From: Thermogemmatispora carboxidivorans
Lineage (GTDB): Bacteria > Chloroflexota > Ktedonobacteria > Ktedonobacterales > Ktedonobacteraceae
Direction of reading: 5' to 3'
Length of the DNA: 64,000 bases
Assembly (NCBI RefSeq): GCF_000702505.1
Contig: NZ_JNIM01000001.1
Span: 3,844,001 to 3,908,000, forward strand
Shown here: positions 39,145 through 47,074 of the stretch, piece by piece
Position numbering within the stretch: position 1 is the first letter of the stretch
Layout: each line of letters starts with the position of its first letter
Position numbers and translations under genes: made by a program
The notes under the pieces: generated by a model
Database searches by the model: none
What the model saw: only the letters and a program-made list of their open reading frames with translations
Told to the model about the DNA's origin: nothing

Positions 39145-40104
39145 ATGTACTTTCCCACGACGCGCGTGCTCACGGTGCTGGAGCTGCTCCAGGCCCGTGG
39201 GCGGATGAGTGGGACCGAGCTGGCGGCACGCCTGGAGGTAAGTCCGCGGACGGTGCGTCGCTATATCACCATGCTGCAGGACCTTGGTATCCCTGTGGAG
39301 GCGGAACATGGCCGCTACGGCGCCTACTTTCTGCGCCCAGGCTTTCGCTTGCCTCCGCTGATCTTCAGCGACGAGGAGGCTCTGGCCCTGACCCTGGGCC
39401 TGCTGCTGACGCGACGCCTGAACCTCATTGGCGATCAAAACGCTGTCGAGAGAGCACTGGCCAAGATTGAGCACGTGCTTCCTGGACCGCTGCGCAAGCG
39501 TTTGCAAGCGGTTGAGGAGACCCTGCTCTTCGATCTGCCAGAGGCCAGCCAGCAACCTGCCGCTGAAGTGCTGTTAACGGTCGGCCACTGTACGCAGCAG
39601 AGCCGACGTCTCTGGCTGCGCTACCGCTCCTGGAACGGAGCCGAGAGCGAGCGCGAGGTTGACCCCTATGGCCTGGTCTATCGCTCCGGTAGCTGGTACC
39701 TGGCGGGCTACTGTCACTTACGTCGGGATCTACGCGTCTTCCGCCTCGATCGCATTCTGCTGGCAGAGGAACGGCCCGCAACGTTTGTGCGACCAGCTGA
39801 TTTCGACTGCTTGAGAGAGATTCAGCACGCCATTGCACTCACGCCAGCCCTCTGGCAGATCGAGGTAGTTCTGGAGCTGCCGCTCTCCGAGGCGCAAAAG
39901 CGGCTACCATCCGCTCTGGCGATCTTAGAGCCACTGCCCGAGAATCAGGAGATGACCCTGCTGCGCTGCTCAACACATAATCTGGATTGGGCCGCCTATG
40001 TGCTGGTCGGACTGAACTGCCCTCTGCAGGTGCGCAATCCCCCCGCCCTCTCTACAGCCTTCCAGGCACTGGCCCGGCGCATCAGTGAGCACGTGATCCA
40101 CTGA
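39145..40104 (+). CDS. WYL-domain transcriptional regulator (YafY type)
   Basis: The 319-residue regulator has an N-terminal helix-turn-helix (TRVLTVLELLQARGRMSGTE, then LAARLEVSPRTVRRYITMLQ), followed by the linker QDLGIPVEAEHGRYGAYFLR. A WYL domain follows at about residues 145-230 (REVDPYGLVYRSGSWYLAGY) and then a WCX-like C-terminus. WYL domains bind nucleic acid or small ligands. The neighbour on the other strand, the DfsB-like gene, is a plausible target. A normal start with ATG at 39145 follows GAGGTC. Confidence 0.9.
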   Translation: MYFPTTRVLTVLELLQARGRMSGTELAARLEVSPRTVRRYITMLQDLGIPVEAEHGRYGAYFLRPGFRLPPLIFSDEEALALTLGLLLTRRLNLIGDQNAVERALAKIEHVLPGPLRKRLQAVEETLLFDLPEASQQPAAEVLLTVGHCTQQSRRLWLRYRSWNGAESEREVDPYGLVYRSGSWYLAGYCHLRRDLRVFRLDRILLAEERPATFVRPADFDCLREIQHAIALTPALWQIEVVLELPLSEAQKRLPSALAILEPLPENQEMTLLRCSTHNLDWAAYVLVGLNCPLQVRNPPALSTAFQALARRISEHVIH

Positions 40105-40148
40105 TCTGAGAGAGGCTCACGCTCTCCTGGTCCTTCTTGTCGCGCCAG

Positions 40149-42683
40149 TCAACCAGCTGGCTTCTCTGTAGCCTGGGGCCGGACCAGCGGCAGGGCAAAC
40201 CAGAAGGTTGCTCCCTGACCAGGCTGGCTCTCCAGACCAACCTCGCCGCCGTGGAGCTGGATAATGATGCGACAGATATGCAGGCCCAGCCCCAGGCCGA
40301 CCGGCGAGCCTTCCTGCACAGGAATACCCGGCGCACGATAGAAGCGCTCCCAGATGCGTTGTTGTAGCTCAGGCGGTACCCCCGGCCCTTCATCACGTAC
40401 CAGTACTCGCGCCCGCTCCCCCTCGACGCGCAGGCAGACCTCGATGGGACGGTCGGCTGGCGCATAGCGGATGGCGTTGAGCAGATAGTTGGTCAGAACC
40501 TGACCGATGCGCGCGGCGTCGACCTCGACTGGCACCTCGCCAGAACTCTCAATGCGGAGGCGAATGTCGCGTCCAGGATGGACCTGCTGCTGACTCTGGA
40601 CCACGTCGCGCACGATTGCCGCCAGATCAAGGCGCCGGCGCACCAGCTGCAAGGTCTCCGATTGGATGCGCGAGAAGTCAAGCAGATCGCCAACGAGACG
40701 ATCCAGTAAGTCAACTTGAGCAATCGAGCGATCAAGCAGCTCGGGAATACTGGCCAGACGCTGCAGGAGAGGATGAGGGGCCTGGAGCATGGACTGACCG
40801 GCGCTGCTTTCGCCGGAGTTGCCGCTACCGAGATCACGCCCGAGGGCACTGGCCTTCTGCAGGAGCCGCTTGATGAGCTGGGCATTGGCCTTGAGGACGG
40901 TCAGGGGGGCCCGCAGCTCATGGCTGGCAAAGCTGATGAATTCGTCCATGCGACGATTGGCCTCGCGCAGCGCCAGGACGCTGGCCCGCGCCTCAGCCCG
41001 CTCTTCTAGCAGATGCTCGCGCTCCAGGACAAGGGTGGCCATGCGCGCCACCGCCGCCGCTAGGGCTAGCTCGTCAGGGCTGTAGCTGTGCGCTTCGGGA
41101 CCATAGTCGACCGTGACGATGCCAATGAGCCGCTCACGCAGGCACATGGGAATCACAAGCAAGGCCCGCACCAAGTAGCGGCGAACCTGGCGACGCAGGT
41201 GACCGAATTCGGGTGCTTCAAGATCGATGAGCAGGCTTTCGCCAGCGCGCAGCCGCTCCAGCAGGGCCGCGTTCAGAAAGGCACTCAGCGAAGCCCCAAG
41301 GGCGATTTCCTGCCAGAGACGCTCTTGCTGGGGAGTGACACCGGTAACCGCTACATGCTGAATGCGCTCAGTTTCGCGCTCTAGGCCAAGCATGGCAACA
41401 CGCCGACAGCCAAGCACCTGGCGCGTCAGCTCACCGAGCCGTAACATGATCAGACGCGTCTGCCCCTCGCTCCGGTACTCCTGCAGAGGAAGCGGCTCAT
41501 CCTCGTCGACCTGGACAAGGGCCTCGGCCATCGCCACTAAGGCGCTGAGCACGGTGTGAGCACGCTGCTCGAGCCGCCGCCGCGCGGTGACTTCACGCCC
41601 AATGATAAGAGCACCAATGATCTGCCCGCGGCTACTCCGCACGGGCGCGCCGCTGAAGCTGAAAACGGCTTTCTCGCCTCCGACCAGCTTGATCTTGATA
41701 TCAACCGCCTGCTCGCCGGCAATGGCACACCCCTCCCGGAGGATACGCTGCAGCGGCGCCGCGGCAGGAGTATCGGAGAGCAGCAGCTCCTCCTCTGTCT
41801 CTCCACTCTCTCGGGCTTCATCCTGGTCACTCTCACCCTCCCCCGCCAGAGCCGCCCGACGGGCATGATCAGGTTGCAAGAGAGGAAGCAGTCGCCGGGC
41901 AACAGCGTTGACATAGATCAGACGCCCGCGATGATCGTAGAGCAGAACGCAATCGCCGATGGCCTCTAACACGGCTCGCAGCCGACGACGGTATAGCTCA
42001 AGCTCGTGTCTGAAGACAGCCTCATCCGTGCAGGAGCCGAGCCGCTCAAGCAGCGAACGCAGACGCTCCTGCTCCTCTGGCTCACAACGCTGGAGGAGTC
42101 GTAGCAGGTACTGGCGCGCCTGCTCGTCGGCCATGTGCGCTCGCTCGGGATAGGCCGTGATCCAGAGATGGCAGGTTTGCACAAAGGCCAGAAAAGCCTG
42201 CAGCGAGGCATAGACGCGCGACGGCAGCAGGCGCCGCAGCTCCAGCCGAGCCTGCTCGGTCTGCTCGCCTGGTAAGAGCAACGCCCCAGCAGCCCAGAGC
42301 AGGGCCTGCTCCAGGGCCGAAGTCGGCTCGGGCCAGCTCTGGAGCGGTTCCGTCTGGGACGCCAGAAACTCAAGCTGGGCCGCTCGCTCTTCGTCATTGG
42401 CAGGCTCCTGGAGGAGAGCGGCTATGTCCGCGGCCCTGTGGCCCTGGCTGAGGAGCTGGACGAGCAAATAGTGAAGGCAGTAGGGCACGTGCCGCTCATA
42501 GGTCAGAAGGGTAAAGAGCCGGGCGCGAAAGGACGCTGGTAGCAGACTGGCGTCGCTCATGGCCTGCTCCTGCCAGCGCAGCTGTTCAAGCTGCAGTGGC
42601 TCAGCGCCAGCGGCGGCCAGATAGGGAGGTAGCAGCTCAAATGAGTCCGCGCCAGGATTGCTAAACGATTCGCTGCTCTGCAT
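40149..42683 (-). CDS. Cytoplasmic hybrid-sensor histidine kinase (PAS-GAF-HisKA-HATPase)
   Basis: The 844-residue protein has no membrane helices. Residues 1-215 are a helical N-terminal region without a recognised domain. A PAS domain follows (ICVLLYDHRGRLIYVNAV-type segment at about 240-370), then a GAF domain (about 400-560). The HisKA H-box FASHELRAPLT places the phosphorylated His at about residue 585. The ATPase shows the N box NYLLNAIRYAP, G1 VRDEGPGVP and G2 GLGLGLHI. No response-regulator gene is adjacent, so the partner is unknown. Strictly it lacks a receiver domain and is not a hybrid kinase in the phosphorelay sense. Confidence 0.9.
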   Translation of the reverse strand: MQSSESFSNPGADSFELLPPYLAAAGAEPLQLEQLRWQEQAMSDASLLPASFRARLFTLLTYERHVPYCLHYLLVQLLSQGHRAADIAALLQEPANDEERAAQLEFLASQTEPLQSWPEPTSALEQALLWAAGALLLPGEQTEQARLELRRLLPSRVYASLQAFLAFVQTCHLWITAYPERAHMADEQARQYLLRLLQRCEPEEQERLRSLLERLGSCTDEAVFRHELELYRRRLRAVLEAIGDCVLLYDHRGRLIYVNAVARRLLPLLQPDHARRAALAGEGESDQDEARESGETEEELLLSDTPAAAPLQRILREGCAIAGEQAVDIKIKLVGGEKAVFSFSGAPVRSSRGQIIGALIIGREVTARRRLEQRAHTVLSALVAMAEALVQVDEDEPLPLQEYRSEGQTRLIMLRLGELTRQVLGCRRVAMLGLERETERIQHVAVTGVTPQQERLWQEIALGASLSAFLNAALLERLRAGESLLIDLEAPEFGHLRRQVRRYLVRALLVIPMCLRERLIGIVTVDYGPEAHSYSPDELALAAAVARMATLVLEREHLLEERAEARASVLALREANRRMDEFISFASHELRAPLTVLKANAQLIKRLLQKASALGRDLGSGNSGESSAGQSMLQAPHPLLQRLASIPELLDRSIAQVDLLDRLVGDLLDFSRIQSETLQLVRRRLDLAAIVRDVVQSQQQVHPGRDIRLRIESSGEVPVEVDAARIGQVLTNYLLNAIRYAPADRPIEVCLRVEGERARVLVRDEGPGVPPELQQRIWERFYRAPGIPVQEGSPVGLGLGLHICRIIIQLHGGEVGLESQPGQGATFWFALPLVRPQATEKPAG

Positions 42684-43355
42684 GGATCACCAATCTAGCG
42701 GATGGAGCAGATGAGACAGAGTGAGACAGAGTAACAGGGAGAAGGCCAAGCCGTCAGCCTTCTCGCTCGCTCCTTCTCACTATAGTAGAGGGATACAAGT
42801 CGAGGAACAACGGCGGAAAGCATCAGCACCTCGCCAGCTCTCCCGCAGGCTCTGCACGTGGTCTACCTCAGCCCTGGCCCAGGCAATCAGGGAGAGATTG
42901 GCCCGCAGTGGCCTCTGCCTTATAGCAGGTTCCTCTCGGCCTCACTTCTATCCATCAGCTCGCCTGCCCTCAATCGATCGTCGCTGGTTGATCGAGGGCC
43001 TCCTCTGGTCATTTTGCAGCCGGCTGAACTAACTAACGTTCAACCGGGTGCCAGCACAAAGGCAGTGAGAGTGGCCAGGCAAGCAGACAGGCTAAGCGGC
43101 AGGAAGCCGGGCGGACATTGATGCATAAAGCACAGCAAGAGCCTCCCTGATGAGATGTCTTTCGCTGGCAACGGTCGCATCAATTCTCAAAGCAATCACC
43201 CTTTATACCGCAGAGATCTGCAATCAGCCGAACCACTTGACATCGCAGCATCAAGAGTGTAGACTCAACCACAGACACCCGTGACTGCCGCTCTGCCACA
43301 TTTTTAGTCTACCTGCTCTGCTCACAACAATCAAGCAGAAGCAGGAAGGGGGTCA
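42684..43355. other. Intergenic region upstream of the second GntR gene
   Basis: These 672 bases lie between divergent genes. A promoter for the GntR gene is at 43237-43265 (separate entry). Short open frames in 42721-43121 lack ribosome binding sites and coding bias. No RNA gene was seen. Confidence 0.4.
43237..43265 (+). promoter_or_regulatory. Promoter of the GntR gene upstream of the nitrilase
   Basis: TTGACA (43237-43242), 17-base spacer, TAGACT (43260-43265). The 12-base sequence CCGAACCACTTG (43228-43239) runs into the -35 box and also occurs just upstream of the other GntR promoter (33689-33700). Confidence 0.7.
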
Positions 43356-44102
43356 ATGGTGCTCAAAGGAAGGAGAGCGCTGGCCAACCAGGTGCGCCAG
43401 CGGCTGCGCGTCCTAATCAGCACGGGCATCTATCCCCCCGGTTCTCGCCTCCCGAATGAGGAAGAGCTTTCCGAGACGCTGGGAGTCAGCCGTACGACGC
43501 TACGCGAGGCGCTTCAGGGACTGGCCCAGGAAGGGCTGATTCTGCGCTGGCATGGTCACGGAACCTTTGTGAATCAACACCCACAGCAAGTGAAAAGCGG
43601 TCTGGATCGGAACCTCGACATCAGCGAGCTGATTCGAGCCTCGGGGCATCTCCCCGGCACACGTGACGTCGTCATTCAGACCATGCCAGCCAGTCCCCAG
43701 GTGGCCAGGCAGCTCTCTCTGGCACCCTCCGATGAGGTGCTGGCGATCGAGCGCGTGCGTCTGGCTGATCAACGTCCCGTCGTCTTCTCGATCGATTTTT
43801 TGCCGACGGCCCTGGTACAGACCGCCACCTATGAATTGACCGATCTCTATAGTGACTCGCTCTACGATTTTCTCGTCCAGCACCTCGGCCTCGCCATCCA
43901 TCACGGCCTGGCCCGGCTCCGGCCCTTGCAGGCCGAAAGCTGGCTGGCGCAGAAGCTTGGCCTCGCCTCTGGTGCGCTTCTGCTCTATATGGAGCAAGTT
44001 GACTATACGCTGGAGCAGAGGCCGGTACTCTTCTCGCAGCGATATCACGTTCCCGACGCCTTCGAGTTCACGCTCTACCGGCGTGGCCCCAGTGAGAGCT
44101 GA
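43356..44102 (+). CDS. GntR-family regulator (HutC/UTRA type)
   Basis: The 248-residue regulator begins MVLKGRRALANQVRQRLRVL, with the winged helix GSRLPNEEELSETLGVSRTT then LREALQGLAQEGLILRWHGH. A UTRA ligand-binding domain (about residues 90-240) includes LAIERVRLADQRPVVFSIDF and ends at VLFSQRYHVPDAFEFTLYRR. It precedes the tandem nitrilase by 120 bases and the lut genes by 2.3 kb on the same strand, so it is a candidate regulator of either. In other bacteria lactate genes are often under GntR-family control, but those are usually FadR-type (FCD), not UTRA. Confidence 0.9.
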   Translation: MVLKGRRALANQVRQRLRVLISTGIYPPGSRLPNEEELSETLGVSRTTLREALQGLAQEGLILRWHGHGTFVNQHPQQVKSGLDRNLDISELIRASGHLPGTRDVVIQTMPASPQVARQLSLAPSDEVLAIERVRLADQRPVVFSIDFLPTALVQTATYELTDLYSDSLYDFLVQHLGLAIHHGLARLRPLQAESWLAQKLGLASGALLLYMEQVDYTLEQRPVLFSQRYHVPDAFEFTLYRRGPSES

Positions 44103-44222
44103 CCAGGGCGGGCGATCTGAGCTTTTCACCCACTCGCTTCCTCGTCGCGATGGTATATAATAGGGGTTGTGGGTGCGGCGCGACCAGCGCCGCCTGCTCA
44201 ATCACGCCTGGAGCTTGCAAGC

Positions 44223-46253
44223 ATGAGTACATCCGCGTCCTCCTTTACCAGGTACCGGGTCGCCGCTATCCAGTACGAACCCACGCTGGGCAAGAAGGAG
44301 CAGAACATCGGCGATCTGTTGCGTCTCGTCGAGGAGGCCGCCCGCCACGGCGCGCGAGTGATCGTCCTGCCAGAGCTGGCTACAACCGGCTACTGCTGGG
44401 AGTCGCGCGAGGAGATCGCCCCCTACGTCGAGCCTGTCCCTGGTCCCACCTGCCTGCGCTTCGCTGAGCTGGCCGCAGCCTATGACTGCTACATCGCGCT
44501 GAGCCTGGCCGAGGTTGATCCCGAAAGCGACGTCTACTACAATACGACGGCTCTGCTTGGCCCCCAGGGCCTGCTCGGCAAGTATCGCAAGCTGCACTCA
44601 TACATTGTTGAACCACGTTGGGCCCGCGATGGCGATCTGGGCCTGCCGGTCTGGGATACGCCGCTTGGACGCCTGGCAATTCTGGTCTGCATGGACGCGA
44701 TGTATTTCGAGGCCGCACGCCTGGCCACTCTCCGCGGGGCCGATGTCCTGCTCTTCCCCTGCGGCTGGCTGGACGAAAAGTGCCCCAGCAGCTGGTGGAT
44801 GCTGCGCGCCTTCGAAAATGGCCTCTACCTGATCGCCGCGAACCGCTACGGGCGCGAGCGCGGGGTGCAGTTCAGTGGCGGAAGTTGCATTCTGAATCCC
44901 GATGGCTCAATCCAGGCTTACCGCGACGATGGCGAGGGTATTGTCTACGGCGAGGTCGATCTGGAGCGCTGCCGCGCCAAGCAGTGGGGACCCTCTGGCG
45001 AGGAGCCGGTGGGCGACCGCCTGGCAGACCGCCGCCCTCATGAATATGTCTCGCTGGTGCACAATACCTATCTGTGGGAGCCGCTGCGCTTCCACGGTCT
45101 CTATCATTCCCACGAGCTGCCGCCCGGCCAGCTCTCCTGTGCCGCCTTTGTCCAACTTGAGCTGCGCGAGGTGCTCGCCGCGCCCGAGAAGGAGCCAACC
45201 GGAGCCACGGCCTCGACTTCGAACGAGGAGCGCCTGGAACGCCTCCGGTCTCTGGTGCGCTCGCTGCTGCGCGTCCATGAGCCTGCCTATCCCGATGTCC
45301 TGGTCCTGCCCGAGCTAACGCTGCCAGGGCCAGTCGATCCCTCTCTTCCCGAGTTCGCCGCCCGCATGCGCGCTGGGGCTATCCGCGTACCTGGCCCCGA
45401 GATCGAGGCCCTGGTCGCCCTGGCTACGGAGTTCCAGCTCAGCATTGTGCTGGGGGTCGCTGAATGCGCATATGCCGATAAAAACGCTGAGCCAGCCTAT
45501 TATAATACGGTGCTGCTGCTCGATCCCGAGGGAGTGCACGGGATCTATCGCAAGCTGCATCTGACGCGCGCTGACCGGCGTTGGGCCAGTCCGGGTAATC
45601 TGGGCCTGCCAACCTTCGATAGTCCGGTGGGGCGCATTGGCCTGGCCACCGGCTACGATGTGCTCTTTCCGGAGACGCTGCGGGTGCTGGCTGGTAAAGG
45701 CAGCGATCTCGTCTGTGCGCCAACGCTGCTCAATTTCCCTAATCCCAGCGGGCTGGGGCCAACGGCCATACCCTTCGGCCCCCACGTCGCTCCCGAAGGC
45801 TACGATCCCTGGCATTTCCTGCCCTGGCGTATCCGCGCTGCCGAGCATCATGTCTACTTGACGATCGCGAACTGGAGCGGTGAGGCCAGCGGGGTCCGCG
45901 CTAACGGCCTCAGCGGCATCTTCTCGCCTTCTTGTGCCAGCTATCCCTGGCACGAAGTGATCGCCGAGGAGGGTGAGTCGACGCTGATGCTGATGACGAT
46001 CGATACGCGCGAGCAGCGCACCGGTCGGCGCTCGACGACGCTTTCGCCAGCCTACATGCCCGGTGATGTGGCCGGCTCCTTGACCGGCGAGCTGGCTTAT
46101 GATATCCGCGAAACCATCCCCGGCAACGTGGTCCGCGCCAAGCCACTCTTGCGCAAGCGTCAGCCGCTGTGGTACCTGGACCTGGTGCGTTCTGCTGTCG
46201 GCGCGCCCCCTTCCGCCCCGACAGCATCGCCCGCTACGCCAGTCACGCGCTGA
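44223..46253 (+). CDS. Tandem carbon-nitrogen hydrolase (nitrilase superfamily) with one inactive domain
   Basis: The 676-residue protein carries two nitrilase-fold domains. Domain 1 (about 10-300) has the full Glu-Lys-Cys triad: E in VLPELATTGY, K in GKYRKLHSY, C in LVCMDAMYFEAAR. Domain 2 (about 340-600) keeps E (VLPELTLPG) and K (GIYRKLHLT), but the Cys position reads LATGYDVLFPETLR, so the nucleophile is replaced by Gly. It would hydrolyse an amide or nitrile; the substrate is unknown. The second domain may be structural or regulatory. The ATG at 44223 is used; the open frame before it covers the GntR gene's 3' gap. A terminator follows at 46304. Confidence 0.88.
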   Translation: MSTSASSFTRYRVAAIQYEPTLGKKEQNIGDLLRLVEEAARHGARVIVLPELATTGYCWESREEIAPYVEPVPGPTCLRFAELAAAYDCYIALSLAEVDPESDVYYNTTALLGPQGLLGKYRKLHSYIVEPRWARDGDLGLPVWDTPLGRLAILVCMDAMYFEAARLATLRGADVLLFPCGWLDEKCPSSWWMLRAFENGLYLIAANRYGRERGVQFSGGSCILNPDGSIQAYRDDGEGIVYGEVDLERCRAKQWGPSGEEPVGDRLADRRPHEYVSLVHNTYLWEPLRFHGLYHSHELPPGQLSCAAFVQLELREVLAAPEKEPTGATASTSNEERLERLRSLVRSLLRVHEPAYPDVLVLPELTLPGPVDPSLPEFAARMRAGAIRVPGPEIEALVALATEFQLSIVLGVAECAYADKNAEPAYYNTVLLLDPEGVHGIYRKLHLTRADRRWASPGNLGLPTFDSPVGRIGLATGYDVLFPETLRVLAGKGSDLVCAPTLLNFPNPSGLGPTAIPFGPHVAPEGYDPWHFLPWRIRAAEHHVYLTIANWSGEASGVRANGLSGIFSPSCASYPWHEVIAEEGESTLMLMTIDTREQRTGRRSTTLSPAYMPGDVAGSLTGELAYDIRETIPGNVVRAKPLLRKRQPLWYLDLVRSAVGAPPSAPTASPATPVTR

Positions 46254-46303
46254 CCAGTGAAGGGATCAGGGCCTCACCGTCTTCTTGCTGCCTGCCCGCC
46301 TTG

Positions 46304-46367
46304 CGGCACGTCCAGCAAGTCGGTCGCTGGTCACGCGCCAGATCTCACGGCTGGCGTGCCGTTTTTT
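46304..46367 (+). terminator. Terminator between the nitrilase and lutC
   Basis: CGGCACG-T-CCAGC (46304-46316) pairs with GCTGG-CGTGCCG (46350-46361), 12 base pairs with one bulged T, and is followed by TTTTTT. The loop is 33 bases. It separates the nitrilase from the lut genes, so lutC needs its own promoter or read-through. Confidence 0.75.
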
Positions 46368-46409
46368 CTGGCGGGCCTCAGCCTGAGTGATCGCTGCGAT
46401 CTGCATCAG

Positions 46410-46440
<31 letters not shown>

Positions 46441-46450
46441 GTTGCACATA

Positions 46451-47074
46451 ATGAATAATAGTTCAGCTTTATTCGCTCAGTTCCAGCGCCGTCTGAGCAC
46501 CGCTGGCGGCGTGGCCCACTGGGCCGAGGACCTGGCCCAGGCTGCAGAGATGATCGCTACTCATCCCGCGCTCGCTGAACAGCGGCTGATCATCCCTCCT
46601 GCTTTTGCCGCCTGCCAGCCCTGGGGCGCTATCCTGCCGCTCCTGAGCGCGCGGGGCATTCGTCTGGAGGAGGCGGAGACCCCGGAGCGTATCGCCGATG
46701 CCCCGGCTGGCCTTTCTTGTGCCGCCCTGGCCATCGCTGAGACCGGCTCGGTCTTTCTGGCCGATAATGCCCTGGCGGCGCGCATCGTGGGGATGCTGAC
46801 ACTGACCCACTTCGTCCTCGTCTCCGCCGGGCAGCTGGTTCCCCTCCTCGACGAGGCGGCCACGTTGCTGCAAACCTTCACTCGCCCGGGTCCTCAGCAG
46901 CAACACTATATTTCCTTGGTTACCGGCCCCAGCCGGACCGCCGATATCGAACGGACGCTGACGATCGGCGTGCAGGGGCCACGGGCGCTCTGCGTGATCG
47001 TTGTCGCCAGCCCTGCGCCCGGTGATCGTTCCCTTTCTATCCAGGAGGCAAAGGACAAGTCCGATGAGCCATAA
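46451..47074 (+). CDS. lutC: LutC-like L-lactate utilisation protein (LUD domain)
   Basis: The 207-residue protein has the LUD/DUF162 fold: AGLSCAALAIAETGSVFLAD, then VLVSAGQLVPLLDEAATLLQ and ISLVTGPSRTADIERTLTIG followed by VQGPRALCVIV, all standard for LutC/YkgG. It is a subunit of the LutABC L-lactate dehydrogenase complex, which oxidises lactate to pyruvate. No Shine-Dalgarno is visible before the ATG, because the TGTC tract and TTGCACATA occupy that place. Its end overlaps the lutB-lutA fusion start by 11 bases. Confidence 0.9.
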   Translation: MNNSSALFAQFQRRLSTAGGVAHWAEDLAQAAEMIATHPALAEQRLIIPPAFAACQPWGAILPLLSARGIRLEEAETPERIADAPAGLSCAALAIAETGSVFLADNALAARIVGMLTLTHFVLVSAGQLVPLLDEAATLLQTFTRPGPQQQHYISLVTGPSRTADIERTLTIGVQGPRALCVIVVASPAPGDRSLSIQEAKDKSDEP

